Shown here: one piece after another, positions 43,920-53,017 of the stretch | Layout: each line of letters starts with the position of its first letter | Position numbering within the stretch: position 1 is the first letter of the stretch | NCBI GenBank assembly: GCA_947167455.1 | Contig: CAMVIB010000011.1 | Coordinates: forward strand, 1 to 64,000 | Reading direction: 5' to 3' | Source: an uncultured Prevotellaceae bacterium | GTDB taxonomy: Bacteria; Bacteroidota; Bacteroidia; Bacteroidales; Bacteroidaceae | Length of the DNA: 64,000 nucleotides | Made by a program: the position numbers and the translations under genes | Notes under the pieces: model-generated | Databases searched by the model: none | Seen by the model: the letters and a program-made list of their open reading frames with translations, nothing else | Told to the model about the DNA's origin: nothing

Positions 43920-44177
43920 TGATTATCCGCAATCATACCACCAAAGAGACCGCAACGCGGTCTTCGCTTTGGTAACCGAGGGTACGAGCGTAGCGAGCAC
44001 CCCCGGATATTGAGCGCTATAGAGGCAAGCACTCTGAAAGAGTGCCCGAACAGCGTAATGGGCGACCCCTTCAGGGTCGATGTTCACCTTTTTGTCCCTA
44101 TCCGGGGGTACTGCGCACCCCCGGTTATTGAGAGGAGACGCTTTCAGCGTCTTGGTGGTACGATTACGGATAATCAT
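43920..44177. mobile_element. Hairpin-array element, copy C, with terminal inverted repeats
   Basis: Ends are inverted copies: TGATTATCCGCAATCATACC at the left and GGTGGTACGATTACGGATAA then TCAT at the right, differing at about two positions in 24. The interior repeats the GACCGCAACGCGGTC and GTACGAGCGTAGCGAGCACC modules of copies A and B, plus CACTCTGAAAGAGTG and GACGCTTTCAGCGTC. It has no transposase frame, so it resembles a MITE carrying structured RNA or DNA modules. Confidence 0.6.
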
Positions 44178-44217
44178 TTCAGACAATCATAAAAATTATT
44201 AGTTGCACACAGATTAG

Positions 44218-46599
44218 ATGGTCAACCTACAAGACTTAAATCCCGCACAACGTGAGGCGGTGACATACTGCGACGGGCCGTCGCTTGTCATCGCCGGGGC
44301 AGGCTCCGGCAAGACGCGCGTGCTCACCTACAAGATTGCCTACCTTCTCGAACAGGGCATGGCACCATGGAATATTCTCGCGCTGACCTTCACCAACAAA
44401 GCCGCCGATGAGATGAAGAACCGCATAGCCCGACAGGTTGATAGCGAGAAAGCGCAACGGCTGTGGATGGGCACATTCCACAGCGTCTTTGCACGCATAC
44501 TGCGTATCGAGGCCACAAGCATAGGCTTCACGTCAAACTTCACCATCTACGACGCCGCCGACAGCAAGAGCCTCATAAAAACCATCATCCGGGAGATGGG
44601 CCTCGACGACAAGCAGTATAAGCCCGCTACGGTGGCAGCACATATCTCAGCAGCAAAGAACCGGCTCGTCTCGCCCGAAGCATACGCCCACGACATAACA
44701 TGCATACGCGCCGACCAAGCCTCGCGCATGCCACAGATAACAGACATCTATGCACGATATGCCGCACGCTGCAGACAGGCCGATGCCCTCGACTTCGATG
44801 ACATCCTCGTCTATACATATGCCCTCTTCAGCCAGCACCCCGACATACGCGCACGCTACGAGGACCGCTTCCATTTCATCCTCGTAGATGAGTATCAGGA
44901 CACCAACTTCGCACAACATGCCATCGTGTGGCAGCTCGCAGAGCATCGGCAGCGCCTGGCCGTCGTGGGCGACGACGCACAGAGCATTTACAGTTTCCGC
45001 GGAGCCAACATCGACAACATCCTCAGCTTCCAGAAGCTATACCCCGGAGCCAAACTCTTCAAGCTCGAACAGAACTACCGTTCCACCAAGAACATCGTCG
45101 GCGCTGCCAACAGTCTCATACGCCACAACAAGGGTCAGATTCCCAAGGAGGTGTTCTCTGAGAAGCCCGATGGCCAGCCCCTGCACGTGAGCGGTTTCAT
45201 GAGCGACATCGAGGAGGCAGCCGCCGTGGCCAAACACATTCACAACCTCTGCGACTACGACCACGTGGGCTGTCACGAGATAGCCATCCTCTACCGCACC
45301 AACGCACAAAGCCGTACGTTCGAAGACGCCCTGCGCAAGCTCGGCATACCATATCGCGTCTTCGGAGGGCTGTCATTCTATCAACGCAAGGAGATAAAGG
45401 ACATGATAGCCTACTTCCGTCTTGCCGTGAACCCCAACGACGAGGAGGCTCTGCGGCGCGTCATCAACTATCCTGCCCGCGGCATAGGACAGACGACATT
45501 ACAGAAGGTCGCTGATGCCGCCGTGGCTGCCGGCGTAGGGCCATGGCAGGTCGTGGCCGACCCCGACTCCTACAACACGGGCATCTCCAAGGCCACGGCA
45601 GCAAAGCTCATGGCCTTTGCCGACCTCATCCGCAGCTTCGCCGCCGATGTCACACACACCGACGCCGCCACCCTCGGCAGGCGCATAGCAAAGGAGAGCG
45701 GCATGGAGTCGGAGATTTTCAGAGGTCGCGAGCCGGAAGACATCTCCCGACAAGAGAACCTGCAGGAACTTCTCAACGGCATGAATCAATTCGTTGACGA
45801 ACGTAACGAGGAGGACGGCCCTGACCGCGCACTCATGACACACTACCTGCAAGAGGTGTCGCTCATCAGCGACCTCGAAGAGAGCAACGACGACAGCGAT
45901 GAGAAGGTGTCGCTCATGACCGTGCATTCTGCCAAGGGCCTGGAGTTCCGCATCGTGTTCATCGTCGGGATGGAAGAGAACCTCTTCCCCAACCAGATGG
46001 CGACATCGTCGCTGCGCGAGCTCGAGGAGGAGCGGCGCCTGTTCTACGTCGCCATAACACGTGCCGAGGAGCTGTGCTACATCACCTTTGCCATGAACCG
46101 CTACCGCTACGGCAAGCAGGAATTCAGTACGCCAAGCAGCTTCCTCTCCGACATCGATGACAAGTTCATCCTCAAGCGCGACCCATCGGCCTCACGGCAG
46201 TCATCATCTGACGCCGGAGGGCCGAGGGCGATGAGCCCGACGCCACCGATGTCGCGGTTCGGCAGGAAGACCGCTCCAGAATCTCCATTTGCCTATAGGT
46301 CAAAAACGCCTCCTACCGGCTCACACGCCGAGAACGCCGCACAGCCCTCAGGCAGCAGATGGCACAGCATCTTCAGCAGCGGAGCCGTGGCGGCCACGCC
46401 GGGCGGCAAGAGCGTGGAGTCTGCCACCACGGCCCAAGGCACTTTGCGTGTGGGATCTGTCATTGTGCACGCACGCTTCGGACGCGGACACGTCACGGCT
46501 CTCACAGGCCAAGGCGTAGATGCCAAGGCCACCGTTGAGTTCGACAACGTGGGCAGCAAACAGTTGCTGCTGCGATTCGCCAAATTCACAATAGTTTAA
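44218..46599 (+). CDS. UvrD/PcrA-type DNA helicase
   Basis: Superfamily 1A 3'-5' helicase for repair and replication restart, 793 residues. Motifs: NPAQREAV (Q motif), Walker A AGAGSGKTRV (26-35), LTFTNKAADEMK (Ia), VDEYQDTN (II), GDDAQSIYSFRGA (III), LEQNYRST (IV), TVHSAKGLEF (V) and YVAITRAEELC (VI). After a disordered Pro/Ser linker, the C-terminal VGSVIVHARFGRGHV module matches the PcrA/UvrD tail that contacts RNA polymerase. Naming as pcrA or uvrD is a matter of convention in Bacteroidetes. Confidence 0.95.
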   Translation: MVNLQDLNPAQREAVTYCDGPSLVIAGAGSGKTRVLTYKIAYLLEQGMAPWNILALTFTNKAADEMKNRIARQVDSEKAQRLWMGTFHSVFARILRIEATSIGFTSNFTIYDAADSKSLIKTIIREMGLDDKQYKPATVAAHISAAKNRLVSPEAYAHDITCIRADQASRMPQITDIYARYAARCRQADALDFDDILVYTYALFSQHPDIRARYEDRFHFILVDEYQDTNFAQHAIVWQLAEHRQRLAVVGDDAQSIYSFRGANIDNILSFQKLYPGAKLFKLEQNYRSTKNIVGAANSLIRHNKGQIPKEVFSEKPDGQPLHVSGFMSDIEEAAAVAKHIHNLCDYDHVGCHEIAILYRTNAQSRTFEDALRKLGIPYRVFGGLSFYQRKEIKDMIAYFRLAVNPNDEEALRRVINYPARGIGQTTLQKVADAAVAAGVGPWQVVADPDSYNTGISKATAAKLMAFADLIRSFAADVTHTDAATLGRRIAKESGMESEIFRGREPEDISRQENLQELLNGMNQFVDERNEEDGPDRALMTHYLQEVSLISDLEESNDDSDEKVSLMTVHSAKGLEFRIVFIVGMEENLFPNQMATSSLRELEEERRLFYVAITRAEELCYITFAMNRYRYGKQEFSTPSSFLSDIDDKFILKRDPSASRQSSSDAGGPRAMSPTPPMSRFGRKTAPESPFAYRSKTPPTGSHAENAAQPSGSRWHSIFSSGAVAATPGGKSVESATTAQGTLRVGSVIVHARFGRGHVTALTGQGVDAKATVEFDNVGSKQLLLRFAKFTIV

Positions 46600-46617
46600 G
46601 CCGGGGGCTAATAAGGG

Positions 46618-47652
46618 CTATCTAAGGCGCATGAGGATGAGACCTATGATGATCCAGATGATTTCCCGCAGTCGGCAGATGATGCTTATGAAGATGCCTA
46701 TGGCCGGCGGGAGACCGAGAGCCGCTATGCTGACCACGAATCCTCCCTCCTGCACACCGAGTTGCATAGGCAGGAATCCTATGAGGTTCGCCATCAGCGT
46801 TGTGCAAGCGAGGATAATCACGGAATGCAAGAAGGCCAGTGTTATACCCTCCACGCCGCCCCCGCAGTCGATGCCGAAGAGCAGCAGCATGAAGAGGATT
46901 TCCGTGCTCTGCACTATGCGCGAGGCGAATTCGAGTGCGAGACTGACATAAAAGGCTCGTCTGTTTTCGGCATAGAGAGCAGCGATCTGTGTGTCGGTGA
47001 TTTTGAGTTGCGCCTCATGGGTTGTGAGGAAACGACGGCTCCACCCGTTCAATCCCGGCACTTTGCCGAGGATGCGTATCGTCTTTACGGCAAGTCCTTT
47101 GCGATATCCTTTGGCAAAGAGTGCGAATGCGGCCGAGCAGAAGACCGTGGTCAGCGTGAGGGCGATGGCGATGGCGGGCGTCATTGCGAGGTCGCCTATG
47201 ACAGCGAGTGCCAGATAGAGGATGATTGACGCGAACCAGAACCAAAAATGGGCGAAGATATGCATCATGGCATAGAGTATGACTGACGATGTGGCTCTCT
47301 GTGTGCCTATGTCCTTAGACAGCTCCATGATGCGATACGGCTCTCCGCCGAGTCCACCCATGGGCGTGGCGTAGTTGAGGGCGTAGCCCGAGATGGTGAG
47401 CCTGAAGATGCGCCGGAACGTGACAGGCTTGTCGGGCTCGTCGGTGCTGCGTATGATAGCGAACCATGACATGGCGTTGATGGCGTAGATTACCGCCCAC
47501 ACGCCCAAGATGGGCACCATCCAGTAGCCGGCGTGACAGACGTGTTGCCAAAGTTCCGACAGGCTGACATCGAATGTCAGCATCATGACAACCACGGCCG
47601 TTATGCCGATGCAGAAGAACAGATTGTTGAGTCGCTGTTTAGTCCAGGTCAT
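46618..47652 (-). CDS. Flippase-like integral membrane protein (LPG synthase TM family)
   Basis: About eight hydrophobic helices over 344 residues, starting MTWTKQRLNNLFFCIGITAV. The segments GYALNYATPMGGLGGEPYRI and GFLPMQLGVQEGGFVVSIA are the two signature motifs of the lysylphosphatidylglycerol synthetase transmembrane (UPF0104) family, which lacks the aminoacyl-transferase domain here. Members are thought to move lipids or lipid-linked substrates. A start eight residues upstream (47673) is possible. It ends the leftward cluster after apbE. Confidence 0.86.
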   Translation of the reverse strand: MTWTKQRLNNLFFCIGITAVVVMMLTFDVSLSELWQHVCHAGYWMVPILGVWAVIYAINAMSWFAIIRSTDEPDKPVTFRRIFRLTISGYALNYATPMGGLGGEPYRIMELSKDIGTQRATSSVILYAMMHIFAHFWFWFASIILYLALAVIGDLAMTPAIAIALTLTTVFCSAAFALFAKGYRKGLAVKTIRILGKVPGLNGWSRRFLTTHEAQLKITDTQIAALYAENRRAFYVSLALEFASRIVQSTEILFMLLLFGIDCGGGVEGITLAFLHSVIILACTTLMANLIGFLPMQLGVQEGGFVVSIAALGLPPAIGIFISIICRLREIIWIIIGLILMRLR

Positions 47653-47732
47653 GTTCACCAGTCGCCTTGGCATCCCTTGGCGTTTTTCTCAATGTCGGCC
47701 GACACTCAATACTTGTCAGGGTTCAATGACTG

Positions 47733-48803
47733 TTACGGGCGTTCTCGGATGTTTGTGTAGATGGCATCCTCACCCTCATGGTCGTAGATGAGATATACCT
47801 GCAACTGTGGCAGTGTGGGCAGTAAGACCTTAGCCCTGTGGAGTCCCATGACCATGAATGCCGTTGCGAAGGCATCGGCTTCGGCACATGTGGGTGCCAT
47901 GACTGTTGCGGAGAGGAGCGAGTGCTGCGCCGGGAATCCTGTCTTCGGGTCTATGGTATGCGAGACGCGTCGCCCGTCATCGGTGATGTAGAAGTTGCGA
48001 TAGTTGCCGCTCGTGGCCATTGCCCTGTCGGTGAGCGGCAGCACGGCCTCGAGGGCGTTGCTTGTTGACGTGACGTCATCAACGGGCTTATTCACTCCCA
48101 CCTTCCAGAGTTCGCCCTTGGGATTATGTCCGCGACACACTATCTCGCCGCCAATCTCCACCATGAAATTGGTGCAGCCATGAGAGGTCAGCACGCCAGC
48201 CACGCGGTCTGCCCCGAAGCCTTTGGCCACCGCCGAGCAGTCGAGGACAATGGCGGGATCGGCCTTGGTGAGAGTGGCATCGTCGTTGAGGGTTATGCGG
48301 TCGTAGCCCACATAGCGTAGCAGGCTGTCCACGGTGGCACTGTCGGGCAGCGCACCGTTCTTGAATCCAAAGCCCCATGCGTTGACGAGCGGTGCCACGG
48401 TGATGTCGAAGGCCCCGTCGGTAGCTTTGCTCACCTGCTGACTGAGCGTTATGACGTAGCAGAGCATGCTGTCGCAGTGCATGTCGCTGTTGTCGTTGAT
48501 ATGTGAGATGGTGCTGTTGGGATTGAACATCGAGAGACTTGCATCCACGCTCTTCAGCTCGGCCATGATGTCGGGCATGAGAGATTTCGGCGCCTCGTAG
48601 GTGACGTGGAAGAAGGTGCCGAAGATGGCTCCCTCCTCCTGTATGAACTCAGCCTTGGGGGTCTGGTTGTGGCGTATGATGATTATCACAGTGGCTATCG
48701 CCAGGGCTATCAGCACTATGACGTGCCACGGTCTCCACTGAGATTGTGGTTTCTCGGGCTCTGTGGCTGGTGTGTTACGGATGTCGTCGGTATCTTGTGA
48801 CAT
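47733..48803 (-). CDS. apbE: FAD:protein FMN transferase
   Basis: Attaches FMN covalently to threonines of Rnf, Nqr and related proteins. A single helix (about 24-42) anchors the protein on the periplasmic side; no lipobox is seen. The ApbE domain contains GTFFHVTYE near residue 85, YDITVAPLVNAWGFG-like FDITVAPLVNAWGFG, DCSAVAKGFGADRVA, VEIGGEIVCRG and ATSGNYRNF, with the metal-site motif TIDPKTGFPAQHSL. Its expected clients here are RnfG and RnfD, encoded about 33 kb away. Start is 15 nt after the preceding gene. Confidence 0.94.
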   Translation of the reverse strand: MSQDTDDIRNTPATEPEKPQSQWRPWHVIVLIALAIATVIIIIRHNQTPKAEFIQEEGAIFGTFFHVTYEAPKSLMPDIMAELKSVDASLSMFNPNSTISHINDNSDMHCDSMLCYVITLSQQVSKATDGAFDITVAPLVNAWGFGFKNGALPDSATVDSLLRYVGYDRITLNDDATLTKADPAIVLDCSAVAKGFGADRVAGVLTSHGCTNFMVEIGGEIVCRGHNPKGELWKVGVNKPVDDVTSTSNALEAVLPLTDRAMATSGNYRNFYITDDGRRVSHTIDPKTGFPAQHSLLSATVMAPTCAEADAFATAFMVMGLHRAKVLLPTLPQLQVYLIYDHEGEDAIYTNIRERP

Positions 48804-48818
48804 AAGTGATTATGTGAT

Positions 48819-49484
48819 TTATATATCGAAGAGGAGCTTGAATGAGCCTCCCCATGTCAGCGTCGAGCTGTTTTTGCCATATCCCGGTATGTACCACGGA
48901 TCGCCATTTTCTGCCGAGTTCTGCTTGAGCAGGAACTTGAAGCGGACATCCCATCCCAGTCTTACTATCTTCCAGAGCTTTGTCTCGAGTCCGATGACGA
49001 TCTCTGCGAAGTGCGAGCTGCCATGCAGGTCGTGGAGCGAGAGTTCCTGCTTCTCGTGCCAAACGGGGTCTTCGAGCGGCACCGGGGAGTCGAGGTTGTA
49101 GTCGTAGGCCGAGAAGCCGTAGCGCAGTCCGAGGAAAAGTCTGTTGCCGTTGTGCTTCTTGTTGAAGTTGTAGTCGGCTCCGACGCGGAAGTATGGTGCT
49201 CGCACAGAGAAGTGGTTGTCAATCTCCCGCCCCTCGTGGTCGGCAGAACCTAATCCGAGCTCAACGATTGGGAAGTATTTGTCGAGCAGATTGATGCGTG
49301 CCAGCACTTCGAGCTGCGACCAGTCGCTGCCAGCGACTTTCATCACAGGCCCCACGAGGTCTATGCCCACACCGGCTCCGTTGAAGAATCGGACCTTACG
49401 TGCCTGCAGCGCATCTGTCACGGCCTCTACGGCCTCGCCTTCGGTCTTCGGAGTCTGTGCCGTAGCGGGCATGGCGGCAGCCAT
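48819..49484 (-). CDS. Exported beta-barrel-like protein (DUF6048-like)
   Basis: Product of 221 residues from the first ATG. The body is rich in alternating beta strands (FNGAGVGIDLVGPVMKV, LFLGLRYGFSAYDYNL, WGGSFKLLFDI) and ends with an aromatic-containing strand, typical of small outer-membrane barrels. I recognise it as DUF6048-like, a Bacteroidales family next to DUF6452-like genes. The first ATG gives only a ten-residue start before the TAQ signal site, and the upstream frame encodes a fuller signal peptide without an ATG, GTG or TTG (see finding). Confidence 0.7.
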   Translation of the reverse strand: MAAAMPATAQTPKTEGEAVEAVTDALQARKVRFFNGAGVGIDLVGPVMKVAGSDWSQLEVLARINLLDKYFPIVELGLGSADHEGREIDNHFSVRAPYFRVGADYNFNKKHNGNRLFLGLRYGFSAYDYNLDSPVPLEDPVWHEKQELSLHDLHGSSHFAEIVIGLETKLWKIVRLGWDVRFKFLLKQNSAENGDPWYIPGYGKNSSTLTWGGSFKLLFDI

Positions 49485-49562
49485 AGCGAGCGTGACGCAT
49501 GCTATGATACGCGCGATGGCGAGTTTGCTATGATGTGTGAGTCGTGTGATGGCTGTACGTGT

Positions 49563-50183
49563 TTATGATTGAGTGTCGTCGTCGCTGCCGGTGTCATCGT
49601 CGGCATCGGTGGTCTGCTCTTCGTCGGACGACTGATTTGTGCGGAAGTATATCTTGAAGTTCTCGAGTCCGTCATAGTTGACTTCGGGCGATGCAATGAT
49701 AATGGTATCGATGACGTTGTCGGTGAAGGCTATGCTGTCTATATGATGCCAGATATGCACCGGACACGACGGGTCGTCGAAGTGGTGGTGGCTGGTCTTG
49801 AAGATTACTATAGTGTCACTGGCGGTGGCTCCCTTCGAGTCTGTGAACACCCACCTGAGGCTGTCAGCCGGCCTGTAGAAGCTCACAGGGAGCTTGCAGT
49901 TGTCGGCATTATACAGCTTGTTGATGTATATCTCGGCGGTGTCGATGGCAACGATAGTTATGGTGTCGCCGACGCCGATGGCCTGCCCTTCCACGAAAGT
50001 GCCGTCCTCCGTGCGCGCCGAGGCATAGAAGTTGTAGATGCTCTCGACGGTATTGTTGAGCGGGCATGTGACATCGTCGCATGCCGTGAGTGCAAGCATG
50101 AGCATTGCCGTCGCCGCACGTGCGAGGAGTCGGCATGCCGGCCGTCGTCTGTCGAGGATGTCATGGAGTGACGTGTGGCTCAT
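49563..50183 (-). CDS. Exported lipoprotein (DUF6452-like)
   Basis: A 206-residue protein with a long basic N-region (DRRRPACRLLARAA) and hydrophobic core ending in lipobox ALTAC (Cys35). The domain contains CPLNNTVESIYNFYAS and SLRWVFTDSKGATASDTIVI, resembling the DUF6452 family that accompanies DUF6048 in Bacteroidales. The C-terminus is an Asp/Thr/Gln-rich tail (about 190-206). Its start overlaps the glycosyltransferase stop by 4 nt (ATGA), showing translational coupling. Function unknown. Confidence 0.75.
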   Translation of the reverse strand: MSHTSLHDILDRRRPACRLLARAATAMLMLALTACDDVTCPLNNTVESIYNFYASARTEDGTFVEGQAIGVGDTITIVAIDTAEIYINKLYNADNCKLPVSFYRPADSLRWVFTDSKGATASDTIVIFKTSHHHFDDPSCPVHIWHHIDSIAFTDNVIDTIIIASPEVNYDGLENFKIYFRTNQSSDEEQTTDADDDTGSDDDTQS

Positions 50184-51130
50184 ATCACCTTCTCAATCTG
50201 GTAGTTGTTGCGCAGGTCGGAGTTGCGGCTTATGAGTTCGCCGAGAAATCCCGCCACGAAGAGCTGGGTGCCGAGCAGCATCATTGTCAGCGAGATGTAG
50301 AAGTATGGCGAGTCGGTGACCAGTCGCGCCGGTATGCCGTTGGCGAGGGCATAGAGTTTGCTGGCTCCCACCACCACCACGGCAATGAGTCCTATGAGGA
50401 ACATGAGCGAGCCCAAGAGTCCGAAGACATGCATGGGCTTCTGTCCGAAGCGTCCGAGAAACCACAGCGACATGAGGTCGAGGTAGCCGTTGACGAAACG
50501 GTCGAGGCCGAACTTTGTCTTGCCGTACTTACGTGCCTGATGGTGCACCACCTTCTCGCCGATGCGTGTGAATCCGGCATTCTTGGCCAGGATGGGGATG
50601 TAGCGGTGCATCTCGCCATAGACCTCAATGTTCTTGACGACGTCGCGACGGTAGGCCTTGAGTCCGCAGTTGAAGTCGTGCAGGTTGTGAATGCCGCTCA
50701 CGGCACGTGCCGTGGCATTGAAGAGCTTGGTGGGAATGGTCTTCGAGAGCGGGTCGTAACGTTTCTGCTTGTAGCCGCTGACGAGGTCATAGCCATCCTC
50801 GACAATCATACGTCGCAGCTCGGGAATCTCATCCGGCGAGTCCTGAAGGTCGGCATCCATGGTTATCACCACGTCGCCTTTTGCCTGCCTGAAGCCGCAG
50901 AATAATGCCGGACTCTTCCCGTAGTTGCGGCGGAATGATATGCCATGGACCTCGGGGTTGGCGGCTGCCAGCCTCTCGATGACCTGCCATGACGTGTCTG
51001 TTGAGCCGTCGTTGACAAAGATGACCTCGTAGCTCAGGTTGTTATTGTCGCAGACACGCTTTATCCAGGCATGCAGCTCTGGCAGCGACTCCTCTTCGTT
51101 GTAAAGCGGAACGATTATAGAAATGTCCAT
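50180..51130 (-). CDS. Family 2 glycosyltransferase (dolichyl/undecaprenyl-phosphate type)
   Basis: Membrane glycosyltransferase of 316 residues. The GT-A domain shows VPLYNEEESLPEL near residue 7, VFVNDGSTDTSW, GDVVITMDADLQDSPDEIPEL and FNCGLKAYRRDVVKNIEVYGEMHR, typical of DPM1/ArnC-like enzymes that load a sugar onto a polyprenyl phosphate. Two hydrophobic helices follow (about 226-256 and 266-296). The start at 51130 sits 8 nt behind the DUF4199 stop. Candidate role: lipid-linked sugar for LPS or glycan decoration. Confidence 0.9.
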   Translation of the reverse strand: MDISIIVPLYNEEESLPELHAWIKRVCDNNNLSYEVIFVNDGSTDTSWQVIERLAAANPEVHGISFRRNYGKSPALFCGFRQAKGDVVITMDADLQDSPDEIPELRRMIVEDGYDLVSGYKQKRYDPLSKTIPTKLFNATARAVSGIHNLHDFNCGLKAYRRDVVKNIEVYGEMHRYIPILAKNAGFTRIGEKVVHHQARKYGKTKFGLDRFVNGYLDLMSLWFLGRFGQKPMHVFGLLGSLMFLIGLIAVVVVGASKLYALANGIPARLVTDSPYFYISLTMMLLGTQLFVAGFLGELISRNSDLRNNYQIEKVI

Positions 51131-51138
51131 ATGCGGTA

Positions 51139-51705
51139 TCATTGATGTTGGGGGTATCTCTCGGCCCTCTTGCCCTTGCATGCTGCGGCGATGGGCAATG
51201 CCGCCACGTTAGCGAGCACGATGTTCCAGAACAGGAACTGAAGTGCTGTCTGTGCCGCCGTCATGTTCTGGAATGTCGCCATAGCCTCTTGGAAGAGGGC
51301 GTCAACATCCTGCCCCGGCATCATTTGCCGCAGCATGTCCTGTGTCTCAGGGCGAGCGTAGGCTTCGGAATATGCCAGTGCGAGGGCGCCGTTGTCGAGA
51401 TATGCGAAATAGATATATTGTGCGAAGGTGGTGAGCATGGCAGCTGCCATCAGTGTCATGAGTGCGATGTGCCATGCTCGTCTGAAGGTGAGCTCTCCGG
51501 CTATGTTGTCTCTGAATCCGCGTATGAGCCATACTGCCAGCGGCAGTGATGCGAGCCCGATGAGCAGTCCGAGATTGCTTGCGACAGGCGACATGATGCC
51601 GCGTATCGTCAGCGCAAAACTGACGATCCACGTGATGCCTATCCACAGTCCGTAGTAGGCTGCATAGGCCCGTGCCTGTTGTCCTTCAGTAACGTATGTT
51701 GACAT
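51139..51705 (-). CDS. DUF4199-family membrane protein
   Basis: A 188-residue protein with four hydrophobic helices (for example YAAYYGLWIGITWIVSFALT and LFWNIVLANVAALPIAAA). The pattern SNLGLLIGLASLPLAVWLIRGFRDN resembles the DUF4199 family of Bacteroidetes inner-membrane proteins of unknown function. It is directly followed by the GT2 gene, the usual arrangement in Bacteroidales. A TAACTTTG promoter box lies just upstream. Confidence 0.78.
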   Translation of the reverse strand: MSTYVTEGQQARAYAAYYGLWIGITWIVSFALTIRGIMSPVASNLGLLIGLASLPLAVWLIRGFRDNIAGELTFRRAWHIALMTLMAAAMLTTFAQYIYFAYLDNGALALAYSEAYARPETQDMLRQMMPGQDVDALFQEAMATFQNMTAAQTALQFLFWNIVLANVAALPIAAACKGKRAERYPQHQ

Positions 51706-51713
51706 GATGGGCG

Positions 51714-51721
51714 CAAAGTTA
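51714..51721 (-). promoter_or_regulatory. Promoter box of the DUF4199-to-flippase cluster
   Basis: The minus strand reads TAACTTTG, then CGCCC and the ATG 8 nt later, giving an almost leaderless transcript. Confidence 0.5.
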
Positions 51722-51781
51722 GGTAAAAAAATGCAGACGTCGTTGCCCCACGGTGCAAAAATGTTATTCTTTTTGCAAATA

Positions 51782-52294
51782 TTAATTTATCTGCTCGCTG
51801 CACAGGATTTCCGCGAGGGCTTTGCGGCTCTTTTCGCGTGGCGTGTCGGCAGCATAGCCGATGGGTATGATCACTGCCGGCTCCTCGTCGGCCGTGAGGT
51901 GCAGCAGCGATGCGAGCCTTTCGGCATCGAAGTTGCATACCCAGCATGTCGCCAGCCCCTGCTCTGTTGCTGCGAGGCAAAGGTGCTCGGTGGCGATGGC
52001 AATGTCAATGTCGCCATGGCGCTTGCCGTCGGCGCGCACCCATTCCTGGTCGTGGAGTATTGTGGCCACGATATACATCGGTGCCGTGGCAAACCACGGA
52101 CGGTCGTAGCACGACTGCACCTTCCGGCGCATGGCTTCCGAGCTTACGATGTGGAAGTGCCACGGCTGCCGGTTTACGGCCGACGGTGCGAGTCTCACGC
52201 AACTGAAGATGTAGTCGAGCTTGTCCTGCTCGATGTGTCGTGGCAGATAGTTGCGGCAGCTGTAGCGTGCCTGGGCTATAGAGAGAAGTGACAT
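51782..52294 (-). CDS. Nitroreductase family FMN protein
   Basis: A compact 170-residue FMN oxidoreductase. Signature elements are QARYSCRNYLP (FMN-phosphate contact), RLAPSAVNRQPWHFHIV, and GLATCWVCNFDAERL; the C-terminus IPIGYAADTPREKSRK is typical. Its physiological substrate cannot be assigned. It is separate from the GPx fusion described at 30.7 kb. The gene follows the HAD phosphatase gene with a 19-nt gap. Confidence 0.88.
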   Translation of the reverse strand: MSLLSIAQARYSCRNYLPRHIEQDKLDYIFSCVRLAPSAVNRQPWHFHIVSSEAMRRKVQSCYDRPWFATAPMYIVATILHDQEWVRADGKRHGDIDIAIATEHLCLAATEQGLATCWVCNFDAERLASLLHLTADEEPAVIIPIGYAADTPREKSRKALAEILCSEQIN

Positions 52295-52313
52295 GGGTGT
52301 ATGTAAGTATGTG

Positions 52314-52952
52314 TTATGCCTTGAGGCGTTGTTCGTCCAGAAAATCTCGCAGCTGCGATGTCCAGTCTGAGCCGTTGGCGGGCTGCATCGTCAGCCATCC
52401 GCGTGCTGCCGCGGCGGCGATGTTGCGCGGTCCGTCGTCAAGGAAGAGCGTCTGTCGTGGCACGAGTTGCTCTCGCTGTTCCACAATCTCAAAGAATCGC
52501 GGGTCGGGCTTCATGGCCTTAATCTCAAAGCTCTTGTATGAGGCGTCGAAGTACGAGCCGAGGGCATTGCCGCGCCGGTCGAAGGCCGGGCTCTCGGCCC
52601 ATTGTGCTATAAAGGGGTTTGTGTTTGAGAGCAGTATGAGGCGGTAGCCCTCTTCCCTGAGTTCCCTCAGACAGTCGAGCTTGGACGTCGGCACCTCTCC
52701 CATATAGCCCATCCATGCATGTGCGCACTCGTCGCTGCTCACCTCGCGATGTGTCTGTCTCGACATCTCCTGCCGGAACTCCTCTGGTGTGATGTCGCCG
52801 CGTTCGAGAGCTCCGAAGGGTCCGCCCTGCGTGTAGGGGTCGAGTTGCTGTGCGGCATCGGCGATGCCCAGCTGGCGGAAGCGGCCCACGGCCCGTTCAT
52901 GCTCTATGGTGATGATGACGCCCCCAAGGTCAAAAGCAATAGTTCTTATCAT
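52314..52952 (-). CDS. HAD-superfamily IA phosphatase
   Basis: A 212-residue hydrolase. Motif I is FDLGGVI with nucleophile Asp8; the second Asp of the usual DxD is Gly, as in YihX-type sugar phosphatases. LILLSNTNPF is motif II, and a Lys near KAMKPDPRFFEI motif III and LFLDDGPRN motif IV are intact. YihX removes phosphate from glucose-1-phosphate; a similar role is possible. It probably shares a transcript with the nitroreductase. Confidence 0.87.
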   Translation of the reverse strand: MIRTIAFDLGGVIITIEHERAVGRFRQLGIADAAQQLDPYTQGGPFGALERGDITPEEFRQEMSRQTHREVSSDECAHAWMGYMGEVPTSKLDCLRELREEGYRLILLSNTNPFIAQWAESPAFDRRGNALGSYFDASYKSFEIKAMKPDPRFFEIVEQREQLVPRQTLFLDDGPRNIAAAAARGWLTMQPANGSDWTSQLRDFLDEQRLKA

Positions 52953-53017
52953 TGTCTGAGTATTAAGTAGATGTGCGAAATTAGTCTATACAATTGCACG
53001 ATTGCGGATGCTCACCT

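Noticed and set aside
43573..44013. 146-residue protein over the hairpin arrays
   Set aside because: Its frame arises from the repeated palindromes and is shared by repeat copies in other frames; no coding bias.
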